The translations under genes and the position numbers were made by a program. A stretch of 64,000 bases of DNA, from contig NZ_SGWX01000001.1 in NCBI RefSeq assembly GCF_004216535.1, positions 3,472,001-3,536,000 of the forward strand, written 5' to 3'. A model generated the notes under the pieces. That model ran no database searches, had not been told where the DNA came from, and saw only the letters and a list, made by a program, of their open reading frames with translations. The first letter of the stretch is position 1, and the number at the start of each line of letters is the position of its first letter. Below are positions 40,291 to 51,333 of the stretch, piece after piece. The stretch is from Xylanimonas ulmi (GTDB taxonomy: Bacteria; Actinomycetota; Actinomycetes; Actinomycetales; Cellulomonadaceae).

Positions 40291-41550
40291 ATGACGGCCC
40301 TGTCCGGATCGGTCGCCGCGACGTGGCCATCGTCGCCGACGCACCGCCGCTGGCTCGACGACGAGGCCCGCCGCCTGCTCGCCTTCGGCGCCGCCGCCGC
40401 ACGTCCCGCCGCAGACGGCGGCGCCGCCTACCTGGACGACGACGGACGCCCCGACGCCTCCCGCGGCGTGCAGACCTGGATCACCGCCCGCACCGTCCAC
40501 TCGTTCGCGCTCGGGCATCTGCTCGGGGTCCCGGGCTGCGCGCCCGTCGCCGACGCGGCGCTCGCGGGGCTGACGGGCGTGCTGCGCGACGAGGAGCACG
40601 GCGGCTGGTTCCATGCGGTGGCGTCGTCGGGCGAGCCCGACCGCGGCGCCGGCAAGTCGGCGTACGACCACGCGTTCGTCATGCTCGCGGGAGCCTCCGC
40701 CACGATCGCGGGCCGCCCGGGCGGGCCCGGCCTGCTGGCCGCCGCCACACAGACCTACCTCGACAAGTTCTGGGACGAGGAGACGGGGCGCCCCGTCGAC
40801 ACGTGGGACCACACATTCACCACGGTGGACGGGTATCGCGGGCTCAACGCCATGATGCACTCGGTTGAGGCGATGCTGACCGTGGCGTCGGCGGTCGAGG
40901 CAGGGCAGGGCGCGGCGTGGGTCGACCGCGCCGCGCGCGCCGTCTCCTTCGTCGTGGACATGGCGGCCGCGCACGCCGGGCGGCTGCCCGAGCACTTCGG
41001 CCCCGACTGGGAGCCCGCGCTCGACCTCAACGCCGACCGTCCCGGCGACCAGTTCAAGCCATACGGCGCCACCCCGGGGCACGGACTGGAGTGGGCGCGG
41101 CTGCTGCTGCACCTGGAGGCGATGCGCCCCGCCGACCGGCTCGTGGAGACCGCCGTCACGCTCTTCGACCGGGCCGTGGCCGACGCCTGGGCCGCCGACG
41201 GCGCCGACGGCTTCGTCTACACCACCGACTGGTCGGGCGCGCCCGTGGTGCGCACGCGCATGCACTGGGTGGTCACCGAGGGCATCGCCGCGGCCGCCGC
41301 CCTGTACGCGCGCACGGGCCAGGACCGCTTCGCCGACTGGTACGCCACCTGGTGGGACTACGCCGAGCGGCGCCTGATCGACCGGGTCCGGGGGTCCTGG
41401 CGCCATGAGCTCGACCCCGACAACCGGCCCGCGGCGACCGTGTGGCCGGGCAAGCCCGACATCTACCACGCGCTGCAGGCGACACTCGTCCCGCGCCTGC
41501 CGCTGGCCCCGATGCTGCCCGCCGCGCTGCGCGACGGGAGCCTGCGGTGA
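40291..41550 (+). CDS. AGE-family sugar epimerase/isomerase (mannose isomerase-like)
   Basis: A 419-residue (alpha/alpha)6-barrel protein of the N-acylglucosamine 2-epimerase family. Catalytic and substrate-site segments visible are RGVQTWITARTVHSFALG, KSAYDHAFVMLAGAS, GLNAMMHSVEAML, PEHFGPDW, GHGLEWARLLLH and RMHWVVTEG. The pattern (HSVEA; HGLEW; MHWV) resembles aldose-ketose isomerases such as D-mannose isomerase/YihS more than true epimerases. GAGGAG lies 8 nt before ATG 40291. It precedes and overlaps the PfkB kinase gene, consistent with mannose to fructose to fructose-6-phosphate. Substrate is inferred. Confidence 0.82.
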   Translation: MTALSGSVAATWPSSPTHRRWLDDEARRLLAFGAAAARPAADGGAAYLDDDGRPDASRGVQTWITARTVHSFALGHLLGVPGCAPVADAALAGLTGVLRDEEHGGWFHAVASSGEPDRGAGKSAYDHAFVMLAGASATIAGRPGGPGLLAAATQTYLDKFWDEETGRPVDTWDHTFTTVDGYRGLNAMMHSVEAMLTVASAVEAGQGAAWVDRAARAVSFVVDMAAAHAGRLPEHFGPDWEPALDLNADRPGDQFKPYGATPGHGLEWARLLLHLEAMRPADRLVETAVTLFDRAVADAWAADGADGFVYTTDWSGAPVVRTRMHWVVTEGIAAAAALYARTGQDRFADWYATWWDYAERRLIDRVRGSWRHELDPDNRPAATVWPGKPDIYHALQATLVPRLPLAPMLPAALRDGSLR

Positions 41551-42491
41551 CCGGCCCGGCCGCGGCGCGGCTCGTCGTCGTCGGTGAGGCGCTCGTCGAC
41601 GTCGTGCCGGACGCCGACGGCGGGACGCGCGACCTGCCCGGCGGCAGCCCGGCCAACGTCGCGGTGACCCTCGGCCGCCTCGGCCACCGCCCCACTCTCG
41701 TGACGTCGTTGGCCCAGGACGCGCGCGGCGCCCTGGTGCGTGACTGGCTCGAGGCGTCCGACGTCGAGGTCCGCCTCGCCGCGCCCGCGTGCGGGCGCAC
41801 GTCCACTGCCGCCGTCGTGCTCGGCGCCGACGGCGGCGCGTCCTACGAGTTCGACCTCGACTGGGACCTGCCGGCCGACCTGCTGCGCGCCGCGCTGGAC
41901 GGCGCCGACGTCGTGCACACCGGCTCGATCGCGACGGTGCTCGACCCGGGGGCCGACGCCGTCGAGGTGGCGATGCGCGCGGCCCGGGGGCGCGCGCTGG
42001 TCTCCTTCGACCCCAACGCCCGTCCCGTCATCACCCCCGACGTCGACGCGGCGCGCACGCGCGTCGAGCGGCTGGTCGGTCTGTCGGACCTGGTCAAGGT
42101 CTCCGACGAGGACCTCGGCTGGTACTACCCCGGGCAGCCGGCGCCCGCGGTCGCCCGGCGCTGGGCGACCGCGGGCCCGGTGCTCGTCGTGGTCACGCTC
42201 GGCGCGCAGGGAGCGCTGGTGGTGCGCGGCGAGGACGTCGTGACCGTCCCCGGCGTGCGGGTGCAGGTCGCCGACACCATCGGCGCCGGGGACACGTTCA
42301 CCGGGGCTCTCCTGGACGCGCTGACCAGGGCCGGCGTCGGCGGGCCACGCGCCCGTGGGGCGCTGGCCGACCTGAGCGTCCGGCAGCTCGCCGACGCCGC
42401 CGCATGGGCGGCGCGCGCCGCGGCCGTCACGGTCTCGCGCCCCGGGGCCGACCCGCCCACGCGCGCCGAGCTCGACGCGGCCGACGCCTGA
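41547..42491 (+). CDS. PfkB-family carbohydrate kinase (fructokinase-like)
   Basis: A 314-residue ribokinase-fold kinase. The N-terminal LVVVGEALVDVVP and GGSPANVAVTLGRLG bind sugar, and the C-terminal signature DTIGAGDTFTGALLDAL holds the catalytic Asp and anion hole. The sequence is closest to bacterial fructokinases (ScrK/FrcK type). GTG 41547 overlaps the isomerase stop (GTGA), so the two are co-translated. Together with the AGE isomerase this gives a short pathway from an imported hexose to fructose-6-phosphate. Confidence 0.85.
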   Translation: MTGPAAARLVVVGEALVDVVPDADGGTRDLPGGSPANVAVTLGRLGHRPTLVTSLAQDARGALVRDWLEASDVEVRLAAPACGRTSTAAVVLGADGGASYEFDLDWDLPADLLRAALDGADVVHTGSIATVLDPGADAVEVAMRAARGRALVSFDPNARPVITPDVDAARTRVERLVGLSDLVKVSDEDLGWYYPGQPAPAVARRWATAGPVLVVVTLGAQGALVVRGEDVVTVPGVRVQVADTIGAGDTFTGALLDALTRAGVGGPRARGALADLSVRQLADAAAWAARAAAVTVSRPGADPPTRAELDAADA

Positions 42492-42660
42492 GGGGAGCGG
42501 CGGCGGCCGGAGCGGGCGCCGTCGTGCGTGGGCGAGGTCACCCGCCCGACCGCTCGGGGCCTGGCTCTGGTCGCGCGGGCGGGCGTAGACTCGTCGGCGG
42601 CCCGACAACGGCCGCCAACGCGCGATCAACCAGCGCCCGGGACGAAGGAGGTGGCACGCC

Positions 42661-42699
42661 ATGCGCAGCGAGCCTCCCAGTAGTCCCTGCCGCGGCTGA
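42661..42699 (+). CDS. short proline-containing leader ORF before corA
   Basis: AAGGAGG (42645-42651) stands 9 nt before ATG 42661, which opens a 12-codon ORF reading MRSEPPSSPCRG and then TGA. TAGACT at 42584-42589 is a likely -10 about 75 nt upstream. The ORF is 120 bp before corA, and a complementary pair CCGCGGC/GCCGCGG overlaps its end and lies between the two. Proline-rich leaders sense Mg2+ upstream of mgtA in Salmonella; an equivalent here is inference. The rest of the 42492-42819 gap shows no other gene. Confidence 0.45.
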   Translation: MRSEPPSSPCRG

Positions 42700-42819
42700 C
42701 GCCCCGGCGGAGTCCCTCCCCCGCTGCACAGGCCGCGGCACGCCCCGCGTCCCATCCCTCGCACGCCTGCGCGCGCCTCGCCGCGCCCACCCGGCGTCGC
42801 GCGCCCGCGGAGGTTTCCC

Positions 42820-43962
42820 ATGACCACGTCCTTGCCCACCCCTGCCCTTCGTCCGACGACGCCGCGCCCGGCCCCGCGCGGCCTGAGTGGAGTCCTGCGA
42901 CCCCGACGACGACCCGCCGAGGTCGCCGTCACGGTGACCCCGCCGACGCGTCCCGCGCGCCCGGGCACCGTCGTCGCGTCCGCGATCTACGACGACGGCG
43001 CCCGCCGATCGAGCCACGTCCGCCTCGGCGAGACGTTCCGCGCGCTGCGCTCGCGCCCGGGTGGCATGGCGTGGATCGACCTCGACCGGCCCGACGCGAC
43101 CGAGCTGGCGACGCTCGCCGCCGAGTTCGACCTGCACGCGCTCGCGGTCGAGGACGCCGTCCAGGCCCACCAGCGCCCCAAGCTGGAGCGGTACGGCGAC
43201 ACGCTGTTCGTGGTGCTGCGCGCCGCCCGGTACGTCGACGCCGCCGAGGAGGTCGAGTTCTCCGAGCTGCACGTGTTCGTCGGCCCCGACTTCGTGGTCA
43301 CGGTGCGCCACGGCGGCTCGCCGAACCTCGCCGAGGTGCGCGAGCGACTGGAGGCCGACCCGGCGATGCTCGCGCGCGGCCCCGAGGCGGTGCTGTACGC
43401 GATCCTGGACGCCGTCGTCGACGGGTACCTGCCCGTGGTCAGCGGCCTGGAGAACGACATCGACGAGATCGAGTCCCAGGTCTTCGCCTCGGGCGCCGAG
43501 GCGTCGCGGCGCATCTACGAGCTCTCGCGCGAGGTCGCCGACTTCCAGCGCGCCGTGCGCCCGCTGCGTCAGGTGCTGCACGCGCTGACCCAGGGGTTCT
43601 CCAAGTACAAGGTCGACGACGAGCTGCAGGCGAACCTGCGTGACGTCGCCGACCACCTCACCGAGGTCGCCGAGCGCGTCGAGACCCACCGCGGCGCCCT
43701 GCGCGACATCCTCACCGTCAACGCGACGCTCGTCGCACAGAGGCAGAACGAGGAGGCCACGGTCCAGAACGAGGAGATCAAGAAGATCTCCTCGTGGGCG
43801 GCCATCCTGTTCGCGCCCACCGTCGTCGGCGGCATCTACGGCATGAACTTCGACGTCATGCCCGAGCTGCACTGGGCGTTCGGCTACCCGTTCGCCCTGG
43901 GGCTCATGCTCGCCGTGAGCGGTGTGCTGTGGATGGTCTTCCGCCTGCGGCACTGGATCTGA
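42820..43962 (+). CDS. corA: CorA-family magnesium/divalent cation transporter
   Basis: A 380-residue protein. A disordered basic/proline-rich N terminus of about 50 residues precedes the cytoplasmic domain ([25 protein letters not shown]), a long stalk helix, and two C-terminal spans with the GMN pore-mouth motif (GGIYGMNFD) followed by the short periplasmic loop MPELHW. CorA forms a pentameric Mg2+ (Co2+) channel. The ATG at 42820 follows GGAGG. Possible leader-mediated control is noted for the short ORF upstream. It ends with RLRHWI at the cytoplasmic side, typical for the family. Confidence 0.93.
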   Translation: MTTSLPTPALRPTTPRPAPRGLSGVLRPRRRPAEVAVTVTPPTRPARPGTVVASAIYDDGARRSSHVRLGETFRALRSRPGGMAWIDLDRPDATELATLAAEFDLHALAVEDAVQAHQRPKLERYGDTLFVVLRAARYVDAAEEVEFSELHVFVGPDFVVTVRHGGSPNLAEVRERLEADPAMLARGPEAVLYAILDAVVDGYLPVVSGLENDIDEIESQVFASGAEASRRIYELSREVADFQRAVRPLRQVLHALTQGFSKYKVDDELQANLRDVADHLTEVAERVETHRGALRDILTVNATLVAQRQNEEATVQNEEIKKISSWAAILFAPTVVGGIYGMNFDVMPELHWAFGYPFALGLMLAVSGVLWMVFRLRHWI

Positions 43963-44002
43963 GCGCGCGGGACTGTCAGCCCGCGGCCGTAGGCTGTCGG
44001 GC

Positions 44003-44602
44003 GTGTATGAGGGCGCAGTCCAGGATCTGATCGACGAGCTCGGACGCCTTCCCGGCGTCGGACCCAAGAGCGCCCAGCGCATCGCGTTCCACCTGTTGGC
44101 GGCTGACACCGCCGACGTGCGCCGCCTCGCGGACGCGCTCATCGAGGTCAAGGCCCGGGTGCGGTTCTGCGAGGTGTGCGGCAACGTCGCGGAGGCCGAA
44201 CGCTGCCGGGTCTGCCTGGACCCGCGCCGCTCGGACGAGGTCATCTGCGTGGTCGAGGAGCCCAAGGACGTCGTCGCGATCGAGCGCACCCGCGAGTTCC
44301 GCGGGCGCTACCACGTGCTCGGCGGCGCCATCAACCCCATCGACAACGTCGGCCCCGACGACCTGCGCATCAAGGAGCTGCTGACCCGCCTGGCCGACGG
44401 GCGCGTGCAGGAGGTCATCCTCGCGACCGACCCCAACGTCGAGGGTGAGGCGACGGCCACCTACCTGGCCCGACTCATCGGCCCGATGGGGGTCACAGTG
44501 TCACGCCTCGCGTCCGGGCTGCCCGTCGGGGGAGACTTGGAGTACGCCGACGAGGTCACCCTCGGGCGGGCGTTCGAGGGACGCCGCGTCGTCGGGCGCT
44601 GA
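44003..44602 (+). CDS. recR: recombination mediator RecR
   Basis: A 199-residue protein. Helix-hairpin-helix [20 protein letters not shown] (residues 12-31), a Cys4 zinc finger (CEVCGN and CRVC), then a TOPRIM domain with [19 protein letters not shown] and a Walker-like end ([19 protein letters not shown]). It loads RecA at gaps with RecF/RecO. GTG 44003 is leaderless: TAGGCT at 43990-43995 ends 7 nt before it. It precedes the DUF5063 gene by 18 bp, a conserved actinobacterial pairing. The usual upstream neighbours dnaX and ybaB are not adjacent. Confidence 0.95.
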   Translation: MYEGAVQDLIDELGRLPGVGPKSAQRIAFHLLAADTADVRRLADALIEVKARVRFCEVCGNVAEAERCRVCLDPRRSDEVICVVEEPKDVVAIERTREFRGRYHVLGGAINPIDNVGPDDLRIKELLTRLADGRVQEVILATDPNVEGEATATYLARLIGPMGVTVSRLASGLPVGGDLEYADEVTLGRAFEGRRVVGR

Positions 44603-44620
44603 GGACGAGAGGAGCACGTC

Positions 44621-45190
44621 ATGGGCGAGATCCAGTCCGGGAGCGACCTGCGCGAGATCGCCGAGAAGACCCAGGCCCAGGTGCGCGCCTTCCTGTCGAC
44701 CGTGATGGAGGTCGCCTCGGGCAGCGCGCCCGGCGCCGAGCTGTCGCTGCTGCTGCTGGCCACGAGCGACCTGCTCGGGTGCGGCGCGCACCTGGCGGCC
44801 ATCACCGACGTCGTGCCCGCCGAGCGATTCGAGCCCGACGCCGGCCCCGACACCGACGTCGATCCGCTGCGCGCGGCGCTCGCCCAGATGTTCGACGGGT
44901 TCGACGACTACGTCGAGGTCGTCGACCCGGTGCTCGGCGCCGAGATCGGGCCGGCCACCCTCTCGGGCGACCTCGCCTGCGTCGTCGAGGAGCTCGCCCG
45001 CGGGCTCGCGCACTACGACGACGGGCACGAGCTCGAGGCGCTGTGGTGGTGGCAGTTCTCCTACCTGTCCTCGTGGGGCGAACGCGCCGCCTCCGCGCTG
45101 CGCGTGCTCCAGGCCGTGCTCGCGCACGTCCGCCTCGACGTCGAGGACGACGTCGCCCAAGAGGCCGAGTACGACGCCCTCCACTCCTGA
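44621..45190 (+). CDS. DUF5063 family protein
   Basis: A 189-residue acidic, helical protein. It matches the DUF5063 proteins found between recR and lysC in actinobacteria (ELSLLLLATSDLLGCGAHLAAI; YDDGHELEALWWWQFSYLSSWG). No catalytic motif is visible and the function is unknown. The ATG at 44621 follows GAGGAG. It is probably transcribed with recR. Confidence 0.8.
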   Translation: MGEIQSGSDLREIAEKTQAQVRAFLSTVMEVASGSAPGAELSLLLLATSDLLGCGAHLAAITDVVPAERFEPDAGPDTDVDPLRAALAQMFDGFDDYVEVVDPVLGAEIGPATLSGDLACVVEELARGLAHYDDGHELEALWWWQFSYLSSWGERAASALRVLQAVLAHVRLDVEDDVAQEAEYDALHS

Positions 45191-45197
45191 GCCCCCC

Positions 45198-45260
45198 GGC
45201 GGTTGAGCCCGTCGAAACCACCCGAAACCCACGCCGGTGGTTGAGCCTGTCGAAACCACC
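45198..45260. repeat. two interspersed repeat units between convergent genes
   Basis: Direct copies at 45198-45222 (GGCGGTTGAGCCCGTCGAAA...) and 45236-45260 (GGTGGTTGAGCCTGTCGAAA...). Each unit has inverted ends (GGTGGTT/AACCACC). The pair sits exactly between the DUF5063 stop and the ABC permease stop, a position suited to bidirectional termination. Confidence 0.92.
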
Positions 45261-45265
45261 GATGC

Positions 45266-46450
45266 TCAGGCGACGCGCGTGCCCCGCGGGAGCGTGCGTG
45301 TCGGGATGCGCAGACGGTTGACGGCCAGCACCACGCCCCCGGCGCCGAGCAGGAGCTGGAGGCCGAGGCCCCACGGCCACACCGGGTTGCGGCTGGGCTC
45401 GACCGGCGCGACCGGTGAGGCGGGCTGCGCGATGAGCTCGCCCTGGCTGTTCCACTGCGTGAAGTTGCCGGTGCAGTAGTCGAACTCGTCCGCGGCCCCC
45501 GCGCGCACGTACCGCACCGCGAACTGCAGCGCCGCGAGCGGGTTCGCGTCGTCGGCGAAGGCGCGCGCCAGGTCGCCCTCAGGCAGCGGCTGCGCGTCGG
45601 CGACGATGACGAACGGGTTGGGAGCGAGCAGCCACCAGGTGCGCTCGGAGTGCCACACCTGCTGCTCCTGGGTCTGCCACTCGCACACCGCGGGGTCGTT
45701 GCTCGAGTAGTCCCAGTTGGTCGGCACGGTCCACACGCGCACCTGCGACGTCGTCGTCACGAGCGGCGCCGACAGCCCGAACAGCACCGGTGCGACGACG
45801 GCCAGGCCGCCGATCGTCAGATACGTGAGCACCGCCGAGCCTGACGTCTTGGTCACGAGCGCGGAGAAGCCGAGCCCGATCGCGCACACCACGAGCAGCA
45901 CGGCTGCGAGCATCAGCAACGTCGTGACCAGCGAGAGCACGCCGACGCCGCCCGAGGCCAGCGCCCACAGGATGAACGGCACGCTCGTGAGCAGGAACGC
46001 GAGCGCCGCGACCCACGCCGCGAGCAACTTTCCGAGCACGATCTCGGCGGGGCTGAGCAGCGTCGCCTGGAGGGTGGCGAGCGTGCCCGCGTTGCGGTCG
46101 CCGTTGATCGCCGCGGCGCTCAGTGTGGGCGAGACGAGCAGCCCGAGGAACAGCACGAAGAACACGACGATGCCGTAGATCATCGGGCCGAGCGGCGGGT
46201 CCGTGGCCGAGCGGTCGTCGGCGAGCACGTGCAGCGCGCTCGTGGTGAGCCCGGTGATGACGCCGACGACCACGAACCACACGACGAGCGCGACCTTCCA
46301 GCGCGTGGAGCGCACCCGCTGGCGCAACTCCAGTTGCGCGACCGTCCGCAGCCCCTGCCAGGTCACGCGCCAGTCGCCGCGGCGCCTCGGTGAGCGGCCC
46401 GACGGCGCAGCGACCGACACCTCGACCGTGGGAGTCTCGGGGGTGCTCAT
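45266..46450 (-). CDS. ABC-2 type transporter permease
   Basis: A 394-residue membrane protein with about six spans. After a cytoplasmic N terminus, RTVAQLELRQRVRSTRWKVALVVWF leads into span 1. SPTLSAAAINGDRNAGTLATLQATLLSPAEIVLGKLLAAW is the conserved ABC-2 cytoplasmic segment. A large extracellular loop of about 130 residues with CEWQTQEQQVW precedes the last span. ATG 46450 has GAGGAGGAG upstream and overlaps the ATPase stop by 4 bp. Together they make an exporter; substrate unknown. Confidence 0.85.
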   Translation of the reverse strand: MSTPETPTVEVSVAAPSGRSPRRRGDWRVTWQGLRTVAQLELRQRVRSTRWKVALVVWFVVVGVITGLTTSALHVLADDRSATDPPLGPMIYGIVVFFVLFLGLLVSPTLSAAAINGDRNAGTLATLQATLLSPAEIVLGKLLAAWVAALAFLLTSVPFILWALASGGVGVLSLVTTLLMLAAVLLVVCAIGLGFSALVTKTSGSAVLTYLTIGGLAVVAPVLFGLSAPLVTTTSQVRVWTVPTNWDYSSNDPAVCEWQTQEQQVWHSERTWWLLAPNPFVIVADAQPLPEGDLARAFADDANPLAALQFAVRYVRAGAADEFDYCTGNFTQWNSQGELIAQPASPVAPVEPSRNPVWPWGLGLQLLLGAGGVVLAVNRLRIPTRTLPRGTRVA

Positions 46451-47436
46451 CGTCGCTCCTCCTCGAGAGCCAGGTACGCCTGTTCGAGCACGCCGCCCGC
46501 GGGGGCGATCGAGCTGATGGGAACGCCAGCGGTGACCGCCGCGCGCAGCAGCGCGGCCGCGGCGTGCTCGCCGTCGAGGTCGACGACGACGCCGGTCGAG
46601 CCCGTCGCCCCGCTCCCGGTGGTTTCGACAGGCTCAACCACCGGGGGTGGGGGGCCGGCTGCGGGGGCGCCGAGGTAGCCGGCCGTCGTGAGCCAGCGCT
46701 CCAGTGCGGGCTGGTCGAGTGCGGTCACGCGCCATGGCCGGCGCTGCGCGGCCGCGCCCTTCACCGACTGTGTCGCGACCGTGCGGCCGCGCGAGAGGAA
46801 CACGGCGTCGTCGACCATCTCGTCGAGCTCGCTGAGCACGTGGCTCGAGACCAGCACCGTCTTGCCCTGAGCGGCCAGCCGCCGCACCAGGACGCGCAGG
46901 TCCACCCGCGAGCGCGGGTCGAGGCCCGAGGCGGGCTCGTCGAGCAGCAGCACCTGCGGGTCGTGGACCAGTGCGCGGGCCAGGCCGAGCCGCTGCTTCT
47001 GCCCACGCGAGAGCACGTGGGCGGGCGCGTCGGCGAGGTCGTCGAGGTGCACGAGCGTGAGCAGGTCGGCGGCGCGGGCCGCGGCGACGTCGCGCGGCAG
47101 GCGGTAGGCCGCCGCGACGGTGGTGAGGACCTCGCGCGCGGTGAGCGAGTCCCAGGTGCCGAACACGTCGGGCATCCAGCCCGTGCGGCCGCGGGCCTGC
47201 GCGCCCTGCGTCACGGGGTCGAACCCGGCCACCGTGACCGTGCCGGCGTCGGGCACGAGCAGGCCCGCCAGGACGAGCAGCAGAGTCGTCTTGCCCGAGC
47301 CGTTCGGCCCGACCAGCGCGGTGACCCGCCCGGGCTGCGCGTCCAGGTCGACGCCGTCGACCGCCCTGACCGCGCCGAACGCGCGCCGCACGCCCGAGGC
47401 GTGGACGCCCCCGGACCCTCCGACATCGGTGTCCAT
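46447..47436 (-). CDS. ABC transporter ATP-binding protein with repeat-derived insert
   Basis: A 329-residue ATPase. Walker A GPNGSGKTT, signature LSRGQKQR, Walker B QVLLLDEPASGLDPR and switch His (SSHVLSELDE) are all intact. The C-terminal extension (from about residue 230) includes GPPPPVVEPVETTGSG, encoded by an interspersed repeat copy at 46618-46642. Such a peptide is foreign to the family but is tolerated in frame. ATG 47436 is used. It forms a two-gene operon with the ABC-2 permease. Confidence 0.88.
   Translation of the reverse strand: MDTDVGGSGGVHASGVRRAFGAVRAVDGVDLDAQPGRVTALVGPNGSGKTTLLLVLAGLLVPDAGTVTVAGFDPVTQGAQARGRTGWMPDVFGTWDSLTAREVLTTVAAAYRLPRDVAAARAADLLTLVHLDDLADAPAHVLSRGQKQRLGLARALVHDPQVLLLDEPASGLDPRSRVDLRVLVRRLAAQGKTVLVSSHVLSELDEMVDDAVFLSRGRTVATQSVKGAAAQRRPWRVTALDQPALERWLTTAGYLGAPAAGPPPPVVEPVETTGSGATGSTGVVVDLDGEHAAAALLRAAVTAGVPISSIAPAGGVLEQAYLALEEERR
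46618..46642 (-). repeat. interspersed repeat copy inside ABC ATPase gene
   Basis: GGTGGTTTCGACAGGCTCAA followed by CCACC is a full-length copy identical in type to the intergenic units, read in frame as VVEPVETT on the minus strand. Confidence 0.93.
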
Positions 47437-47508
47437 GCGTGGAACGTACCCGCCGAGAGGTCTGACCGACAGGCGCACCGCCGCACACGCGGGTGAGACC
47501 ATGCGCGA

Positions 47509-48285
47509 GTGCTCGAACTCGACGTCCTGGCGTGGGTCCTGCTGCTGCTCGCGGGGCTGACCGCGGGGTGGGTCGACGCCGTCGTGGGCGGCGGCGGCCT
47601 CATCCAACTGCCCGCGCTGCTGCTCGTCCCCGGCATGGCGCCGGTTCAGGCGCTCGCGACCAACAAGGTCGGGTCGATCATGGGGACCTCGACGTCGTCG
47701 ATCACCTACGCCCGGCGTGTGCACCCCGACTTCACGACGGCGGGGCCGATGGCGGTTGCGGCGCTCGCGGGCGCCGTCGGGGGAGCGGCGCTGGCCGCGC
47801 GCATCCCGGCGTCGGCGTTCAAGCCGATCATCCTCGTGGTGCTCGTCGCGGTCGCCGCCTACACCGTGGCCAAGCCGTCGCTCGGCGAGCACACGCGGCT
47901 GCGCTGGGAGGGCAACAGGCACCGCGTCTCGGCCGCCGTGATGGGCCTGGTCATCGGCGTGTACGACGGTGTGCTCGGGCCGGGCACGGGCACATTCCTG
48001 GTCATCGCGCTGGTCGGCGTGCTCGGGTACGCGTTCCTGCCGGCCTCCGCGCTGGCCAAGATCACCAACTTCGCCACGAATCTGGGCGCGCTGGTCTTCT
48101 TCGTGCCCGCCGGGCACGTCGTGTGGCACGTGGGTCTCGCGGTCGGTGCCGCCAACCTGGTCGGCGGGTACGTCGGGGCGCGCATGGCGGTCGCGAAGGG
48201 GTCGCGGTTCGTGCGCGCCGTGTTCGTCGTCGTGGTCGCGGCGCTCATCGTGCGGCTCGGGTATGACGTTGTCACGGGAGCGTGA
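47509..48285 (+). CDS. TauE/SafE-family permease
   Basis: A 258-residue protein with about eight spans. Two family signatures are present: GWVDAVVGGGGLIQLPALLL at the first repeat and GVYDGVLGPGTGTFLVIALV at the second, plus ATNKVGSIMGTSTSS and ITNFATNLGALVFF. These proteins export sulfonates, sulfite or other small organic anions; the substrate is unknown. GTG 47509 is the start and has no clear Shine-Dalgarno. It is divergent from the ABC exporter operon. Confidence 0.85.
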   Translation: MLELDVLAWVLLLLAGLTAGWVDAVVGGGGLIQLPALLLVPGMAPVQALATNKVGSIMGTSTSSITYARRVHPDFTTAGPMAVAALAGAVGGAALAARIPASAFKPIILVVLVAVAAYTVAKPSLGEHTRLRWEGNRHRVSAAVMGLVIGVYDGVLGPGTGTFLVIALVGVLGYAFLPASALAKITNFATNLGALVFFVPAGHVVWHVGLAVGAANLVGGYVGARMAVAKGSRFVRAVFVVVVAALIVRLGYDVVTGA

Positions 48286-48295
48286 GGCTGCGACG

Positions 48296-48637
48296 GTGGA
48301 TGGCGTGAGCATCGCGCGCACGCCCGAGCCGCCCTACACCGCCGTCATCTTCACGTCGCTGCGCACTCCCGGCGACCAGGGGTACGCGCGCATGGCCGCG
48401 CGCATGGAGGAGCTCGCGCGGCTCCAACCCGGATTCCTGGGGATCGAGTCGGCCCGCGAGGGTCTGGGCATCACCGTGTCGTACTGGTCCGACGACGCCG
48501 CCGCGGCCGCGTGGAAGCAGGTGCACGAGCACGTCGTGGCGCAGGATCGCGGCCGTGAGGTCTGGTACGCCGACTATGAGGTGCGGGTCGCGACCGTCAC
48601 GCGGGCGTACGGGGCACGCGACGGTGAGCGGGGCTGA
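48296..48637 (+). CDS. antibiotic biosynthesis monooxygenase-like (ABM/dimeric alpha-beta barrel) protein
   Basis: A 113-residue ferredoxin-like protein. PPYTAVIFTSLRTPGDQGYARMAARMEELARLQPGFLGIES and ISVSYW-type strand (ITVSYWSDDAAAAAWKQ) fit the ABM/YqjZ-like stress protein family, with HEHVVAQDRGREVWYADYEVRV as the final helix and strand. GTG 48296 is chosen because GTGAGG precedes it by 8 nt; GTG 48305 is an alternative. It starts 11 bp after the TauE stop, so probably the same transcript. Activity unproven. Confidence 0.75.
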   Translation: MDGVSIARTPEPPYTAVIFTSLRTPGDQGYARMAARMEELARLQPGFLGIESAREGLGITVSYWSDDAAAAAWKQVHEHVVAQDRGREVWYADYEVRVATVTRAYGARDGERG

Positions 48638-48772
48638 GGCGGGTCAGGTGGTGGCCGGAATGTGGCCCTCGGACGCCGCGCGCGGCTCGAGGCACGTACC
48701 ATCGACGCGCAAGCACAAGCACCCGGCGGGCCGTTGAGAGAGACGGAGGCCGGCGACAGAAAGAGCAACAGC

Positions 48773-51171
<2,399 letters not shown>

Positions 51172-51178
51172 GCCCGTC

Positions 51179-51326
51179 GGTGGTTGAGCCCGTCGGTGGT
51201 TGAGCCCGTCGAAACCACGCCTGTCAACGCACGGGTGGTTTCGACAGGCTCAACCAACGGGGTGCGGGGTGGTTTCGACAGGCTCAACCAACGGGGTGCG
51301 GGGCGGTTTCGACAGGCTCAACCGCC
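51179..51326. repeat. cluster of five interspersed repeat units between asd and the esterase gene
   Basis: A truncated and a complete copy run in one direction (51179-51194, 51195-51219), and three copies run inverted (51234-51256, 51268-51290, 51302-51326). Two of the inverted copies are spaced 34 bp with identical AACGGGGTGCGG tails. Opposed copies can form long hairpins between the two convergent genes. Confidence 0.93.
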
Positions 51327-51333
51327 AGAGCGG

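Noticed and set aside
51179-51326. Regularly repeated units resembling a small CRISPR array
   Set aside because: Units occur in both orientations with unequal, partly identical spacers, and single copies are found elsewhere, including within genes. No cas genes are present.
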